A stretch of DNA of 64,000 nt from Peribolospora baueri (Eukaryota; Basidiomycota; Peribolosporomycetes; Peribolosporales; Peribolosporaceae): contig JAMDHS010000050.1 in assembly GCA_029717555.1 (NCBI GenBank), positions 62,001-126,000 on the forward strand, written 5' to 3'. This document shows positions 12,423 to 23,560 of this stretch, piece after piece. The first letter of the stretch is position 1; each line of letters opens with the position of its first letter. The translations under genes and the position numbers were made by a program. The notes beneath the pieces are model-generated. The model was not told the origin of the DNA. It was given only the letters and a program-made list of their open reading frames with translations, and ran no database searches.

Positions 12423-15011
12423 ATGGTAGCGGCCGGAAGCGGAACTTCGGCATCACACCCCCCACCACCACCGTCGTCGTCCCCACCGCCGCAGAGCCGA
12501 AGCCCCTCCTTCCCGGACGACGATGCAGAGGAGCAAGCGATACCGGGAGGAGGGCGAGAGGGAGGCGATGATGATCCGTCTTCACCCCATCCGATCAGCC
12601 CGATCGTGCCGGCCACCCGTTTTGCTCTCGGGTACGTCTTACCTCCAGACGGACTCGTGCTCCTGCAGGCGCATTATCTCGTGAGGCATGGTGAGTGGGC
12701 GTGGAGGGAGGGAGGAAGGCCGAGAGAAAAAGCGGGTGGAGGGAGGGAGGAAAGGCGCTCGGCCGGGCCCGCCTACAGAACGCAAACGCAAGCAAGGCTG
12801 GCATGCGACTGTGCTGTCTTACCAAGGTTCACGGTGCTCGCACTCACGTTCATCTCCCTCCCTCTCTCCCTCCCTCTGTAACCTTCTTCCCCCCCCGCCG
12901 CCGCAGGTGAGCGGACGCCGGTGCGAACGCGCCTCGCACGAGCCAACCCGCCGATCCCGGAGGTGTGGAACATGTGTCATACCGGCCGACGATTCCAGGC
13001 AGCCGTACTGGACGTCGTCTCCTCTCCTTCTCCTGCCAGCGTCTCCGCTCCCTCGTCAGGTACGGATGGGGAAGAGGACGGATTGCAGCGCCTCGAATCG
13101 CGGGCCGAGTCGTCGTCGATCGTCGTGAAGCGGCGACCGGAGGAGCAGGTTAGGCATGGAAAAATGGAGGTGGTCCGCGTCGCTGAAGGGTCGGAGGAGA
13201 AGACGGGAAGACCCATACCTGGGAGGATAGGCGATTGGTGAGTATGGAGCGCATTTTTCGTATCGTACGACCTAAACCTCGGTCGAATCGCTCATCTTTT
13301 TCTTTTTCTCCTCTGTTCCCCGAATGGATCAGTCTGTTGGGCGAACTCACCGACCTCGGTCGAAGGACGACGCTGCAGATGGGGCGAGAGATCCGCAAGC
13401 TCTACGTCGATCAGTGCGTAATCCTCTAGTTCCCTTGCTCCGCGACACCGTACGCCCAGCTGTTTTATTCAAGTCGATTCCCGCTCCCTCTCTCCTGCCA
13501 GACTCGGCTTTCTGCCATCTCAGCTCTCCAATACCGAATCTGTCTACTTTCGCTCGACTAGCATGGCGCGGACCATCGAGACCTTGCAGCAGATTGTCCG
13601 CGGAGTGTACCCCGATGGCACTCTCGCCGACGGCATGGTGCTTCCACTGCTGGTTCGGTGGGTTCGACAGCTTTCCCTATCACGTCGCAAGACGTCCCCA
13701 GCCCTTCTCGCTTTCCAGACTGACGGCTAGCGGTGACGGCGACGGTGTGGACAGGAACCCGACGGCGGAGAACCTCTTGCCGAACACGATTGCCTGTGCC
13801 CGACTCCGCCGTCTCTGGTCGCAATTCGCCGACCTCACCGCCAGAGAGGTCAACCCACATCTGGCGCGCTTTGACGACAAGCTGAGCAAACACATCGACG
13901 GAAAGCCGGTCCGCATCGACGGGAGCCCAAGGATCTCTGGCATCTTTGATACGATCAGGGTGAGAGGACGGGGGAACACGTCGAAGCGTCGAATCAGGAA
14001 GACTTTCATTGACGTCATTGCCGTGCGTGCCCCCATCCGTCACCTCGTCAGGCCGCAGACGCTCACGGCTTGCCAGTGCCGGCCGAGTTTAAGGACCCGG
14101 AGGTGTCGCGGACGATCGAGAAGGCGATCTGCGAAGAGTGGTTTGCGGGCTACCGTGCACCAGGTGAGGGCGGCCTACGTTTGATTGCCACTGTCTAATC
14201 TGTCGTGACGCTTTCCTGTTTCGTTGACAACCCCCCCTGCCGCCATGAATGCCGCACCGCCACCTGCAGACCTTGACGTCCGAACACAGTTTCGCCGATT
14301 GGCCATGTATCGGCTTTTGCGCGATTTGACGGTGCGATTACAGGACAAGGCAGAGTTGGGAGAACGCTCGCCTCTCAAACTGGCCGTCTATTCCACCCAC
14401 GACACTACCGTCGCCGGAGTGTTGGCGGCTTTGGACTCGTTCGACGATCGGTGGCCCCGCTTTACCGCAAACCTTTCCTTTGAACTCTTCCGCGACTCCA
14501 ATTCCTCCTCCTCCTCTTCCCCGGCCCTCTCCATCGGTCAGAGAGCGTCGCAGCTCTTCGCGGCCCCGATAGATTACCTCAAGTCATTCTTCTCTGGCGG
14601 GAGCGGAGCGAGCCTCGCGTCGCATGATGGATTCAAAGAGACGCCAGATCATTGTAAGTGTGGCCTTTATTTACCGCCGACGCCGCGAAGGGACGAGAGG
14701 ACATGCACGCGGGCGAGAAACGGCGGGAGAAGGCAAGGCGACAGGGCGGGAAAGTCTGCTTCCAAATCTTTCCCCGCTCACCCCTTCTCGTCTCTTTCCT
14801 TCCCCTCCCTTCCCCTCGCCTTCTTGACCCCGTTCCAGACCTCCGCATCCGTTACGACTCCCGACCAGTCTCTCTCCCCGCCTGCGCTCCAGCAGGCAAA
14901 CACTATCCCGGTCGTCCAGAGCTGTGCAAGTTCGACGTCTTCAAGGAGGCCGTCCAGGCGATGCGGAACAGGGAGGACAAGAGCTGGGAGGAGGAGTGCG
15001 AAGAGACTTGA
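12423..15011 (+). CDS. Histidine acid phosphatase (branch 2)
   Basis: Phosphomonoesterase using a phospho-histidine intermediate. The start MVAAGSGTSASH leads through a Pro/Ser-rich stretch to VLPPDGLVLLQAHYLVRHG. The catalytic RHGxRxP is split across intron 1: exon 1 ends in the Gly codon near 12691 and exon 2 resumes near 12907 with ERTPVRTRL. Later exons give IPEVWNMCHTGRRF, LTDLGRRTTLQMGREIRKLY, YFRSTSMARTIETLQQIVRG (a conserved RSTxxxRT block) and AVYSTHDTTVAGVLAAL, the second catalytic HD. The last exon ends FDVFKEAVQAMRNREDKSWE and stops at 15009-15011. No N-terminal signal peptide is evident, so it resembles ACP2/PXYLP1-type or lysophosphatidic-acid-type phosphatases more than secreted fungal phytases. 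Seven or so introns; internal boundaries are approximate. Confidence 0.88.
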
Positions 15012-15406
15012 GAGCGGCGGTGGGGAGGGCCTTTGGCGCCGCCGTTTCAAATTCACGTCGTGTCACGAGACACGCTTTCCACCTCAACTCTCGTTCTCGC
15101 TCTGCCAGCAGACAAATAATTCCTCACCGCCCCATCGCCCCTGCCTTCGGACATGCCGTGCGTACATGGTCATGTACCGCAATGAACATGCCCGATCTTC
15201 TCCCTGTCGAACTGTTCCGTTCCTCTCGGCTCCGCGTCTCATTCTTTCAATCACCCGACGCGACCCATCAGATCTCATAAATAGAAACTTACGCGACTTT
15301 GTGTCGCTCTTCCTCTTCCTGTTCCGCGAGGGGTTGGGAGAACCTGGGAAGGATGGGGGTCGGGTTTGACGTTGCGTAAAATGATGGGCGAATTGTCCAC
15401 ATGCCA

Positions 15407-15435
15407 AGCCGAGCCGAGCCGAGCCGAGCCGAGCC
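15407..15435 (+). repeat. Microsatellite, pentamer gagcc
   Basis: About five to six uninterrupted copies of the pentamer gagcc in the convergent intergenic region. Length variation between strains would be expected. Confidence 0.85.
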
Positions 15436-15464
15436 CGCTCCCGTGTACACATACACCAGACCAC

Positions 15465-15507
15465 ATCAGACCAGACCAGACCAGACCAGACCAGACCAGA
15501 CCAGACG
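15465..15507 (+). repeat. Microsatellite, pentamer cagac
   Basis: Roughly eight to nine copies of the pentamer cagac, starting 30 bp after the gagcc run. The two arrays differ in sequence, so they are separate expansions. Confidence 0.85.
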
Positions 15508-15544
15508 CTTTCGCCCACCTGGGCATACCGGACTCTCCGCTCAA

Positions 15545-17890
15545 CTAAAGACCGTTATGGCCCTTGACGACCAGGCCAGCCTGGAGGAGCTTCAGGCGCC
15601 AGAGCACCTTCTTCGTGCTCTCCGTCTTCTCCCTGCCAGCCTCTAGCGCTTGGCGGAAGAGGGCGATGCGATGGTCCGTCTGCGTCGCGTTGAGCGTCTG
15701 CATCGGAGCGCACACCGGAGGAGGAGGAGGAGGAGGAGGAGGAGGAACGAGCGTCAAATCAAAGTGAATGATCGGCGTGGGAGGGAAAAAAAGAAAGGTG
15801 ACGCGCGCTGAGGAGGAGCGACGGCGGGAAGCGAGTGTGCGACCTCCGTTCCATGTCCACTCACCCAGTTCTCGAAATCCACCTTGGCCTTGACCTCCCC
15901 CCTCTCCACCACACCCACTACCTCCATCGCCGCGCGCTGCCTATCCCACCCGAACGCGCTGGCGACGCGATCGATGCTCACTGCGCTGAAGGGCGTCACG
16001 AACTGCTGGAGGGCGCGATGAGTTATGAGGGTGGTTAGGTAGGAGATGTGCATCGGGGACAGGTAGCGGTCGAGGAGGTGGCGAGACTGCGTCATGGGAC
16101 GAGACGTGGGACACCGGTCATCCATCAGTCACTTCTTTCGACTTGTCATGTCGAACATTATCGGTCCGTCTTATACCCCTTTCCCAAACAACCCCCCCCG
16201 CGGCGCTTACCTTATGCCTCCTCAGCACATCCAAGGCGCGGTCGTACTTGGACTCCCAGAACGTGTCAAGAAGCTCCCGCGCATGCGGTTCTGTCTCAAG
16301 GAAGCCTCGGAAGGTGACGTTGTCCAGCACCAAGAGCTTCACTTCATCCCGATCCAGCGTGGCCAGAGCGCAGAGGACGGCGTAGAGGGCCACATCCGAC
16401 GGGGCTATGATCTTCAGGGCGTCGACGAGAGCGAGGAGCGCGACGAATTAGGATCGCGACCGAACGGGTGCGTCGTGATGCACGACCGTGTGTCATCCGC
16501 CTTCTTCCGCAAAGCCTAGCTATACTCACGCTCGAATACGCTCCAGCATACTCCGGGCTCGTCTTGAGGAACAACCTTGCCGCCTGAGCATACTTGCCCA
16601 GCGCCAGGTTGGTGATTCCCGCCACGACCTCCAGTTTGGCCTGCATCTCCCTTCCCTCCTTTTGCGCCGCCGCCGCCGCCACCGCCGCGCTCCTGCCACC
16701 TCTCCTCTCCTGCCTCGGCCCTTCGCCGGTGTCACCTCCTCCTCCAGCGCGGAACAGAGCAGAGATGGCATCCGGGCCCGAGCCGCCCGCGCCTCCGGCC
16801 GTTTTCGAGGCCGCTAACGAGCCGTTGCCGGAATCGGATAGGCCCTTGGAGGTGGAGCCGCCGGAGGAGACGAAAGAGTCGACGACCGCTTCGGCTTTCG
16901 AGATGTACGTTGAGATCGTTATGTAGTTTTGCATCTCCAGGCACACCTGGAAAGGTAAAGCGGAAAGGAAATGGAGAAGGTACGCGGGAAGTTTGTCAGT
17001 TTGAAGCGAGAAATGGACCGCGGCGCAAGATCGTCAAGGACGCACCTCGACGACATTGAAGCACATCTCCAGGACGTGCTCGCTGGTGGTGCAGAAATCC
17101 CTGGTCCTCGTGTAGCTCTTGAGTGCGTTGTTGTAGTCTCCCGTAGATCTGTAGAAGTCGCCGAGGTCGCGGTGGGCCATCTGGACCGGCGGCGGAGGGG
17201 CACATGTGGACACGGGATCGGTCTGTCAGCGACACGCGCTCGTAGAGTCAAGTCGGCTGATTCGACTCGACTCGGCGAGAAAAGTTCGGGTCGACGGAAA
17301 GCAAAGCGTCGCGGCAAAAGAAAATAAAAATAAAAATAAAAACCCACCCTGATGCTCTCCTTGATGAGGTTATTCTGATAGTTCTTCAACTCAACGTCCA
17401 ACTTCTCCAGCTCGCTCCTGTTCTTCGCATCCGTCGCGCGCACCCAATCGTCATCCAACGTGATCGCCTCCCCACCCGCACTATCGCCGCCATCGTCGGG
17501 GTGGCTACTCCCGAGCCGAACGACTTGGGCATACATGCCCGTATCCGAGGTCATGCTCTTGATGAGCGGGAGGAGCTTGAGCACCGCCTCGCGGCGCAGT
17601 TGGGGACATACGTGGCCGATGAAGAGGAGTCGGAAGAGCTTGGTGCGGCCTGTGAATAAGGCAAGGTCAGTTGGAAAGAACAAATAGTGTCCATTCGCAA
17701 AAGGAAGGCACACCGGGGCGTGGGCCGGCCGCTCACCGGTATAGTTTGAGATATAGTTGTCCAAATCGAACGGGTCGCCAGGTTCGAGCGTGACCGTCGG
17801 CAGCGGGTTAGGCGCTGGAAGAGCGCCGGCCGCACCGGGTGCGCTGGGCCCGGCGAGGGGCGTCTGAGACGAAGATGAAGACGCTTCCAT
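15545..17890 (-). CDS. COP9 signalosome subunit 1 (CSN1)
   Basis: Subunit of the COP9 signalosome, which removes Nedd8 from cullins; shares ancestry with proteasome Rpn7. The start at 17890 gives [19 protein letters not shown], then [12 protein letters not shown] and [11 protein letters not shown], the NYxGRTKxxRLxFI signature of CSN1. Helical repeats follow: [56 protein letters not shown] and [21 protein letters not shown] Gly/Ala/Ser-rich insert separates these from [20 protein letters not shown]. The PCI domain spans [52 protein letters not shown] and VDFENW. The C-terminal helix ([17 protein letters not shown]) ends at 15545. Seven or so introns. The insert between repeats lengthens the protein relative to animal CSN1. 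Confidence 0.93.
15719..15746 (-). repeat. Trinucleotide (gga)n run inside the last CSN1 intron
   Basis: Nine or so gga triplets on the plus strand read as a cct polypyrimidine tract on the coding strand, just before the acceptor gatgcag near 15694. I place the run in the intron because the next exon, [15 protein letters not shown], joins VDFENW in frame. If it were exonic it would encode a poly-Pro stretch. Confidence 0.6.
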
Positions 17891-18848
17891 CGTCCCTTTT
17901 TTATCTCGCCGCTGAGCCACCGTCGATGCGAGATGGCGACGGGAGCGCTGGCTGGAGGTTGTGGCTCGTCGTTGATGATCGCACCTGAAGACTCGCTCTC
18001 GATCATCCGCCCTATTGGGGGTGATCGGCTGCCGCAGTCGATGCAAGGCACTAGTTGAAAGACCGTGGTCACCTTGTGGAGAAGAGTCGAGAGACTCGCT
18101 GCTGCTCAGAATCGAGGCGAACCTCGAAGGATCACGGTTGACGTGCTTTCTATTTTCTGGTGCTTTTCGGACACCGCACACGGGTTTCGGGTAAAGAGTA
18201 CAGGGTAGGGAGGTAAGATGAGGAGGGAATCACAGCGGAGGAAGGGGAGAGGGGAGTGGATGAATGGGACTGGATCTATCCCCGTCAGCCAATCGCACGT
18301 CTTCTTCGCCCGTCCAGCTCGGAAACCTAGCATCCCGTGGCGGCGGCCCGAGCCGAAAGGCCAGGCCAAAGGGGTGCGGAAGGACGGGTGGCGGAGCGAG
18401 GAAGGTAGGGCGGAGGGCGCGAAATGAGGATGGCGAGGGCGCCGGTACAGAGCGAACGAAACATTCCGCAGAGGCGAAAGGGAGCGGACGGGGCGCGTGC
18501 GTAGCGTGACGTCGTGTAAAGGAGGGGGAGAAAAGGACAATGCGAGGTGCAGCAAGAATGTCGGCAAGAAAAGCGGCTGTCAAAGACGTGGAGATGTCGG
18601 AGGAGATGATGCGCGAATGCAAACCGGACAAAAAAAGCAGACTAAAACCGACGAAACCGACGAGTCCAAAGGCCGAGTGTTGAACCGGCCACGAGCATGG
18701 GGCTCGAACGCTCGCTCACTCGGTCGCAAGACAAGGAGGAGGTACGGCCGCGCTCATCCGAAAACTAAGAGAAAGGAGCAGAGTGTAAGAAGAAAAGGGA
18801 AACGAAGACGGCCAAAAAAAAAAAGAAAGACGACGGACAGCTGACACA
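17891..18848. other. Intergenic, CSN1 promoter side
   Basis: About 960 bp between the CSN1 start and the 3' end of the SAM synthetase gene. It should hold the CSN1 promoter and the 3' UTR of SAM synthetase. Short frames on both strands have no recognisable features. Confidence 0.5.
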
Positions 18849-20851
18849 TTAGAGAGTCAGCTGCTTGGGCTTCTCCCAAGTGAACTCGGGCCTTCCGAAA
18901 TGGCCGTACGAAGAGGTGGCCTCGTACACCGGCTTCTGCAGGTCGAGCTCCTTGACGATGACACCGGGACGGAGGTCGAAGTTCTTGCGGATGATCTCGA
19001 TGAGCTCGGAGTCCGTCCTGGAACTCGTGTTGTACGTGTCAACCTGTCGAGATTGCAAACGCGCGACAACAACAAGTGGAGCGTTGATCGAGCCGTCAGC
19101 AGGAGCGTCCCCAAAAAGGCGACAGACTAAATGAAAAAAGTTACGACGTGAATGAAAGGACGGCACTCACAAAGACGGACAAGGGCTCCGCGACACCGAT
19201 GGCGTAAGAGAATTGCACGAGACACCTCCTCGCCAGACCGGCAGCAATGAGAGACTTGGCCACCCATCGAGCGGCGTAGGCTCCCGAGCGGTCAACCTTG
19301 CTCCAGTCCTTGCCCGAGAAGGCTCCGCCACCGTGGGCGCCCCAGCCGCCGTAGCTGTGCACGTACGGAACATCACCGAGGAAGGTGTTCATGAGCTACG
19401 CAGGTCCATAAGGAAAGGCGTTCGAGAGTCGCAAACTCCGAAAGGGAAAGGACTTACCTGTCGACAATGACTTTCATTTCCAAGAAGTATTGTGAAAAAA
19501 AGACAAAGCATATGCGCATGAATGAGCGCCTACAGAGCCTAAAGAAATGCTGAGGGAGACTCACTCTTCCTGCCAGTCAGACCGGCGTCACCCTGAGGGC
19601 CACCGATGATGAAACGGCCGGAGGGCTGGATCTGTGGGATGGACGAGACATGCGCATACAAAAGAGTCGTCAGGCCCAAGGAACGGACGCCGTAAAGCTT
19701 CTGCTTTCGCGCACACAGAGGCCAACTTACGTGGTAGATGGTGCGGTCGTCGAGGAGGTGGGCAGGGATGACGGACTTGACGACCTTCTCAATGATCTGC
19801 GTGCGGAGGTCCTCCGTGGTGATCTCCTCAGCGTGCTGGGTCGAGATGACGATGGTGTCGACGCGCACGGGGATCGTCGCACCGCCCTCCTTCTTGTACT
19901 CGACAGTCACCTGCGTCTTGCTGTCCGGGCGGACCCAGCTGAGAGCTCCGGAGCGCCGTTGGTCGGCGAGGGCCTTGTTGAGCTTGTGAGAAAGCACGAC
20001 CGTGAGGGGCATGAGCTCGGGCGTCTCCTGCAAAGGTAGGCGGGCCAAAACTTCAGTCAGACATTTTCCTCCTCCCTATCCACTGTACAACGGCCGACTC
20101 ACGTCCGTGGCATAGCCGAACATGATACCCTGGTCACCGGCGCCGTGGCTCTCGAGGTCACCGTGTTCGAGACCCTGAGCGATGTCGGGAGACTGGCGCT
20201 CGATGGCGACGAGGACGTTGCAAGTCTTGTAGTCGAAGCCCTTCTCGCTGGAGTCGTAGCCGATACGCTTGATCGTGTCGCGGACGACCTGCTGGTAGTC
20301 GATCACCGCCTTGGAGGTGATCTCACCGCTGCAGGGGCAAAGCGAGGCATAGAGTCCGTCCGACTTGGTCTCAGCCCACGCGGCCACCTTCGAACCCTGG
20401 TGGGGCGTCACCGAGAGCTCTGCCCAGACGCATAGAACACTTACAAGACCATGACCATACCGGTCTTGGTAGCCGTCTCACAGGCGACCTTGGAGAAGGG
20501 GTCCGCGGCAAGGCAGGCATCCTGACGAGCAGAAACGGGCGACGGAGAGGAGAGAGCGCAAAGAGTGAGAAGAACGAGCGGGGCGAACGAGTGGATAGGA
20601 AGCAGCCTGGTAAACCCACGAGGATGGCGTCGGACACGGCGTCGCAGATCTTGTCTAATGGCGGTCAGTTCCATGCGGGAGCGGTGGCGAAGAAAGAGAA
20701 AGAAATAAGGTCAGCGCGCGCGGGGGTCGTCGGGCATCGGCGGAAAGACAAGCGTGGGCACACCTGGGTGACCCTCTCCGACGGACTCGGAGGTGAAGAG
20801 GAAGTGGCCCTCGGGCAGGGGCTGGCGCTGGGCGGCGGCTGCGGCGACCAT
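18849..20851 (-). CDS. S-adenosylmethionine synthetase
   Basis: Makes S-adenosylmethionine from ATP and methionine, the methyl donor for most cellular methylation; cytosolic. The start at 20851 gives [29 protein letters not shown] joins [12 protein letters not shown] across intron 1 (the GHPDK ATP-binding motif). Then come [120 protein letters not shown] and [20 protein letters not shown]. The GGGAFSGKD signature 2 is intact. The reading ends KPKQLTL. Length (about 390 residues) is normal. About seven introns, one flanking a 13-nt exon (see the separate entry). One residue differs from the usual IIVDTYGG: here it is IIVDSYGG. Confidence 0.97.
19458..19470 (-). other. 13-nt microexon of the SAM synthetase gene
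   Basis: The upstream exon ends in AAGA at 19565 before GTGAGT. The segment tcattgtcgacag is preceded by AG and followed by GTAAGT. The next exon opens at 19354 with ctacggcgg. Joined, they read GRK-IIVDS-YGGWG, the invariant block of this family, with no residue missing. Skipping the 13 nt would shift the frame. Confidence 0.85.
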
Positions 20852-21505
20852 TTTCTTCTTTCTTTCTTGTTTTCCGGGGGAAGGGAGGAAGCAAGGAGCG
20901 ACTGGGGAGGGGGGCGGAGGCGCAGGTGAACGGGGGCGAAAGATGGGAGGGGGTGGTGGTGGTGTGGAGGGTGGGGGTTGGTGGTGGGAGGCAGAGAAGA
21001 AGGGAAGGAACGTCGACTCGCTCGCTCGACTCTTCTGTCTTTCTCGCCCGGTCGGACTCGAGCCAGGTCAGGTTTAGGCCAGCGACAGCGAACGTGCGAT
21101 GTTGAGCGGCGAACCGAAGGCGAGGCCGGGTCTGGCAAAACCCAACACGCACAAACGCCCCCTAGCCCCGCTTCCAGCCGCCCATTCCCGAGTCTTCCGG
21201 CGGTCACGCCATCGCCGCAGCCGCCACCGCAGCCACAAACAATCGGCGGTCCGAGACACCGTGGAGGCGCCATCGCCGGCTCTGCGTCGCCACGTGCGCG
21301 CCCCACGTGCGTGCTGTACGACCTCGCCCGCTCGCTCGCCCACACACAATCACAATACATCCCGTCTTCCTCTCCCACGAGCGTGCGAACGAACGGAACG
21401 GACGAGACACGCCGTCGCCCGTGAGAAGAGAAGAGAATAGAGAAGAAGACGGTAGGCGACAGACACAGCACACACAGCAGAGAGACCGATCGAATGAAGG
21501 GCGTG
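20852..21505. promoter_or_regulatory. Putative SAM synthetase promoter region
   Basis: About 650 bp upstream of the SAM synthetase start, pyrimidine-rich on the coding strand near the ATG. It also holds the 3' UTR of the next minus-strand gene. No specific element was recognised. Confidence 0.4.
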
Positions 21506-23315
21506 TTACACTCGGGCGCCCCACCCCCACCCACCGGCGACCATTCCCAACGGACTCTCCACTTTGCTCTTTCCCAGCCATCCGCTTCCTTTCCTCCCCC
21601 CTCCCCCAGCGCCCCCAGTCCCCTTCTCCTTCTCCTTCTCCTTCTCCTTGGCGGGGCCCCTCTCCTCTCCGGCACCTCCCACCTCGTCCTCGCCTTCTCC
21701 TGGCGCCTTGTCCCCCGATGAGACGGCCCTTCGCATGAGCGCGACCGGACTCGACCGCGGAGAGCTCTTCCGCACAGATGAGCTCGCCCCGAGCGGACGG
21801 GGAGGAGGAGAAGAGGGCCCAGCCGAGCTTGCTGACGATTCGTCTCCGACAATGTCTTCGCCGCCGCCGCTTGTGGCGGGCGGGGATGGCGCAGGCGCGG
21901 GCGCGGGCGCTCGTCCGGCGCCGCCCGCGCCCGTGTCGATGCTCAGTTGTTTCTTGGGCGGCGCCGGCCGCCGTTCGCCTCTCTGTGATGACTCTGCACC
22001 GCACTGCGTCCCCGGAGGAGAACCCCTGTGCCGTCCCCGTCCGTGTCGCTCCCCACGTTCGTGCCTTTCCACCTCGCCTCCGACCCCGCCCCTCGTCCCC
22101 CGTCGACCCTGCGCTAACGTTTGTGCCTGCGACGCGCTCGCCTCCCCATCCACCGTCGTCGTCCTCGTGTTGGCGCGGGCAGAAGGAAAGCGAACTTCCG
22201 GGACGGGGAGAGCGTGGAAGTCTTTCACCACATGGGACAGCTCTTCTAGCTATGCGAACGGAAAAGAAAAAGAAAAAAGACGGTTGCGCATCAGAAAGGC
22301 TGGCTCGGTCGGTGCCCCCATGCCTCCCCAAACAATCGCTCACCTTGCCCATAATAGTCTCAATCCCGTTCTTCCTTGCCCGAAACTCCTCCGCCATGCC
22401 ATCGTACTTGTTCGTGTCTCCATCCTCCCTGTCCGCCGTATTAGGCTCGTTAGACGACCCGCCAGGCTTGCCCGCTCCAGCCACGCCGTCGTCGTCCCCG
22501 AATGAAAGTCCCTCGAGCCGAATATGCTCCGCCACAATCTCCTTCTGGATCCTCCTCGCCGCATCGAGCCTCCGGAACAACTCGTCACTCGAAGACGAAG
22601 ACGAAGACGGCGGCGGCGACGGCTCATTCACCGCCGCGCCTTCTCTCTCGATCGCGCTCCAAGAGACTGCCGGCCTGGCCAGCGGCTCGCCGATCCCCGT
22701 CACAGCCACCGGGTCCGCCAGTCGAGCGCTAGCTTGTAGAGCGGCGCGCGAGGGTTGAGAAGCCGCCGCCGTCGCCATCATCCCATTCTCGACGTCCAGC
22801 GGGACCGACGCGGCCTTTGTCGGCGGGGAGCCGTCCACGTTGCGTCCGCCGGGCGCGGAGGAGCGAAAGAGGCGATCAGAAATGTCGCGCAGCCTCGAAG
22901 TGAGGTTGTCAACGTGTTCTGAATGGGCGTCCCTCCTCCGCCCGCCGTCGTCGCCGCCGTCCTTGTCCCCCTCGCCCTTGTCCTCCTCCGGCGAGCGCCG
23001 ACCGCTCCCTCCGTCCTCGTTAACGTTCCCATTTCCAGCGCCATTAGCGCCCTTCTCCCTCCGAGACCTTGGCCTTGACGCCGTCCGTTCTTTCGTCCCA
23101 TGCCGATCGTAGTCCGGGCTACCGCTATCCGTATCCTCCTCATCGTAGCCAGTGAGCGCCTCGTCGTCGCCTCCTCCGCCGGACCACGGGTCCCCGACGG
23201 ATGAGCGTGGAGACCTCCTCGCCGTCGCCGCCGTCCGTTCGTAGTCGTCGTACATCACCGGCGTCCTGGCCAATGTAGATTTGCTATCGTCGTATGGTCT
23301 GGCTTGAACGAACAT
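21506..23315 (-). CDS. Hypothetical low-complexity protein with short helical segments
   Basis: Not recognised. I take the ATG at 23315 (MFVQARPYDDSKSTLARTP); the in-frame ATG at 23255 (MYDDYERTAATARR) is an alternative. Exon 1 runs to 22344 and is rich in Asp, Glu, Arg, Gly and Ser, with three helix-like segments: HVDNLTSRLRDISDRLF, LFRRLDAARRIQKEIVAEHI and MAEEFRARKNGIETIMGK. The intron from 22343 ends near 22250, and exon 2 opens LEELSHVVKDFHALPVPEVR. The join keeps a heptad-like pattern, suggesting a coiled coil. The rest of exon 2 is disordered (Gly/Ala/Pro/Ser-rich, a KEKEKEKEK run) and stops at 21506-21508. Likely an intracellular scaffold or regulatory protein, but no function can be assigned. 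Confidence 0.6.
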
Positions 23316-23560
23316 GAGCAAGATGGGCGCCTGGACGTACATACGTATGTAGATAGCGATCACGCGCTCGATCACCTTCCGCTGCGGCGTCATTCGCACA
23401 AGTCCTAATTCGACGCCATCCTTCCCCCTTCTCCCTCTCCTCCACCTTGTCTTGAACGAAAGCATGCCGCAAATATTCAGAACGATGATAGACTACATGT
23501 GAAGCACTGTCGGGAAAGGGAGAAGTATGGAAGGAGTCGGCGTGCTCCTTTCGGGGCTTC

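Larger units (their letters stand above)
15012..15544. other. Convergent intergenic region with simple repeats
   Basis: Lies between the convergent 3' ends of the acid phosphatase and CSN1 genes. Apart from 3' UTRs it holds two pentanucleotide microsatellites, listed separately. Long frames on both strands across them are repeat translation, not genes. Confidence 0.6.

Noticed and set aside
15719-15746. Poly-proline stretch in CSN1
   Set aside because: The cct run fits better as a polypyrimidine tract before the last acceptor; CSN1 alignment continues without it.
6731-20851. A SAM-related cluster formed by the methyltransferase and SAM synthetase genes
   Set aside because: Several unrelated genes lie between them and each family is common. 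Proximity alone is no evidence of joint function.
21204-23465. A 753-residue minus-strand frame
   Set aside because: Only the part from 23315 to the donor at 22343 is kept. Beyond that it reads into an intron and an alternate frame, while LEELSHVVKDFH continues the protein after a proper acceptor.
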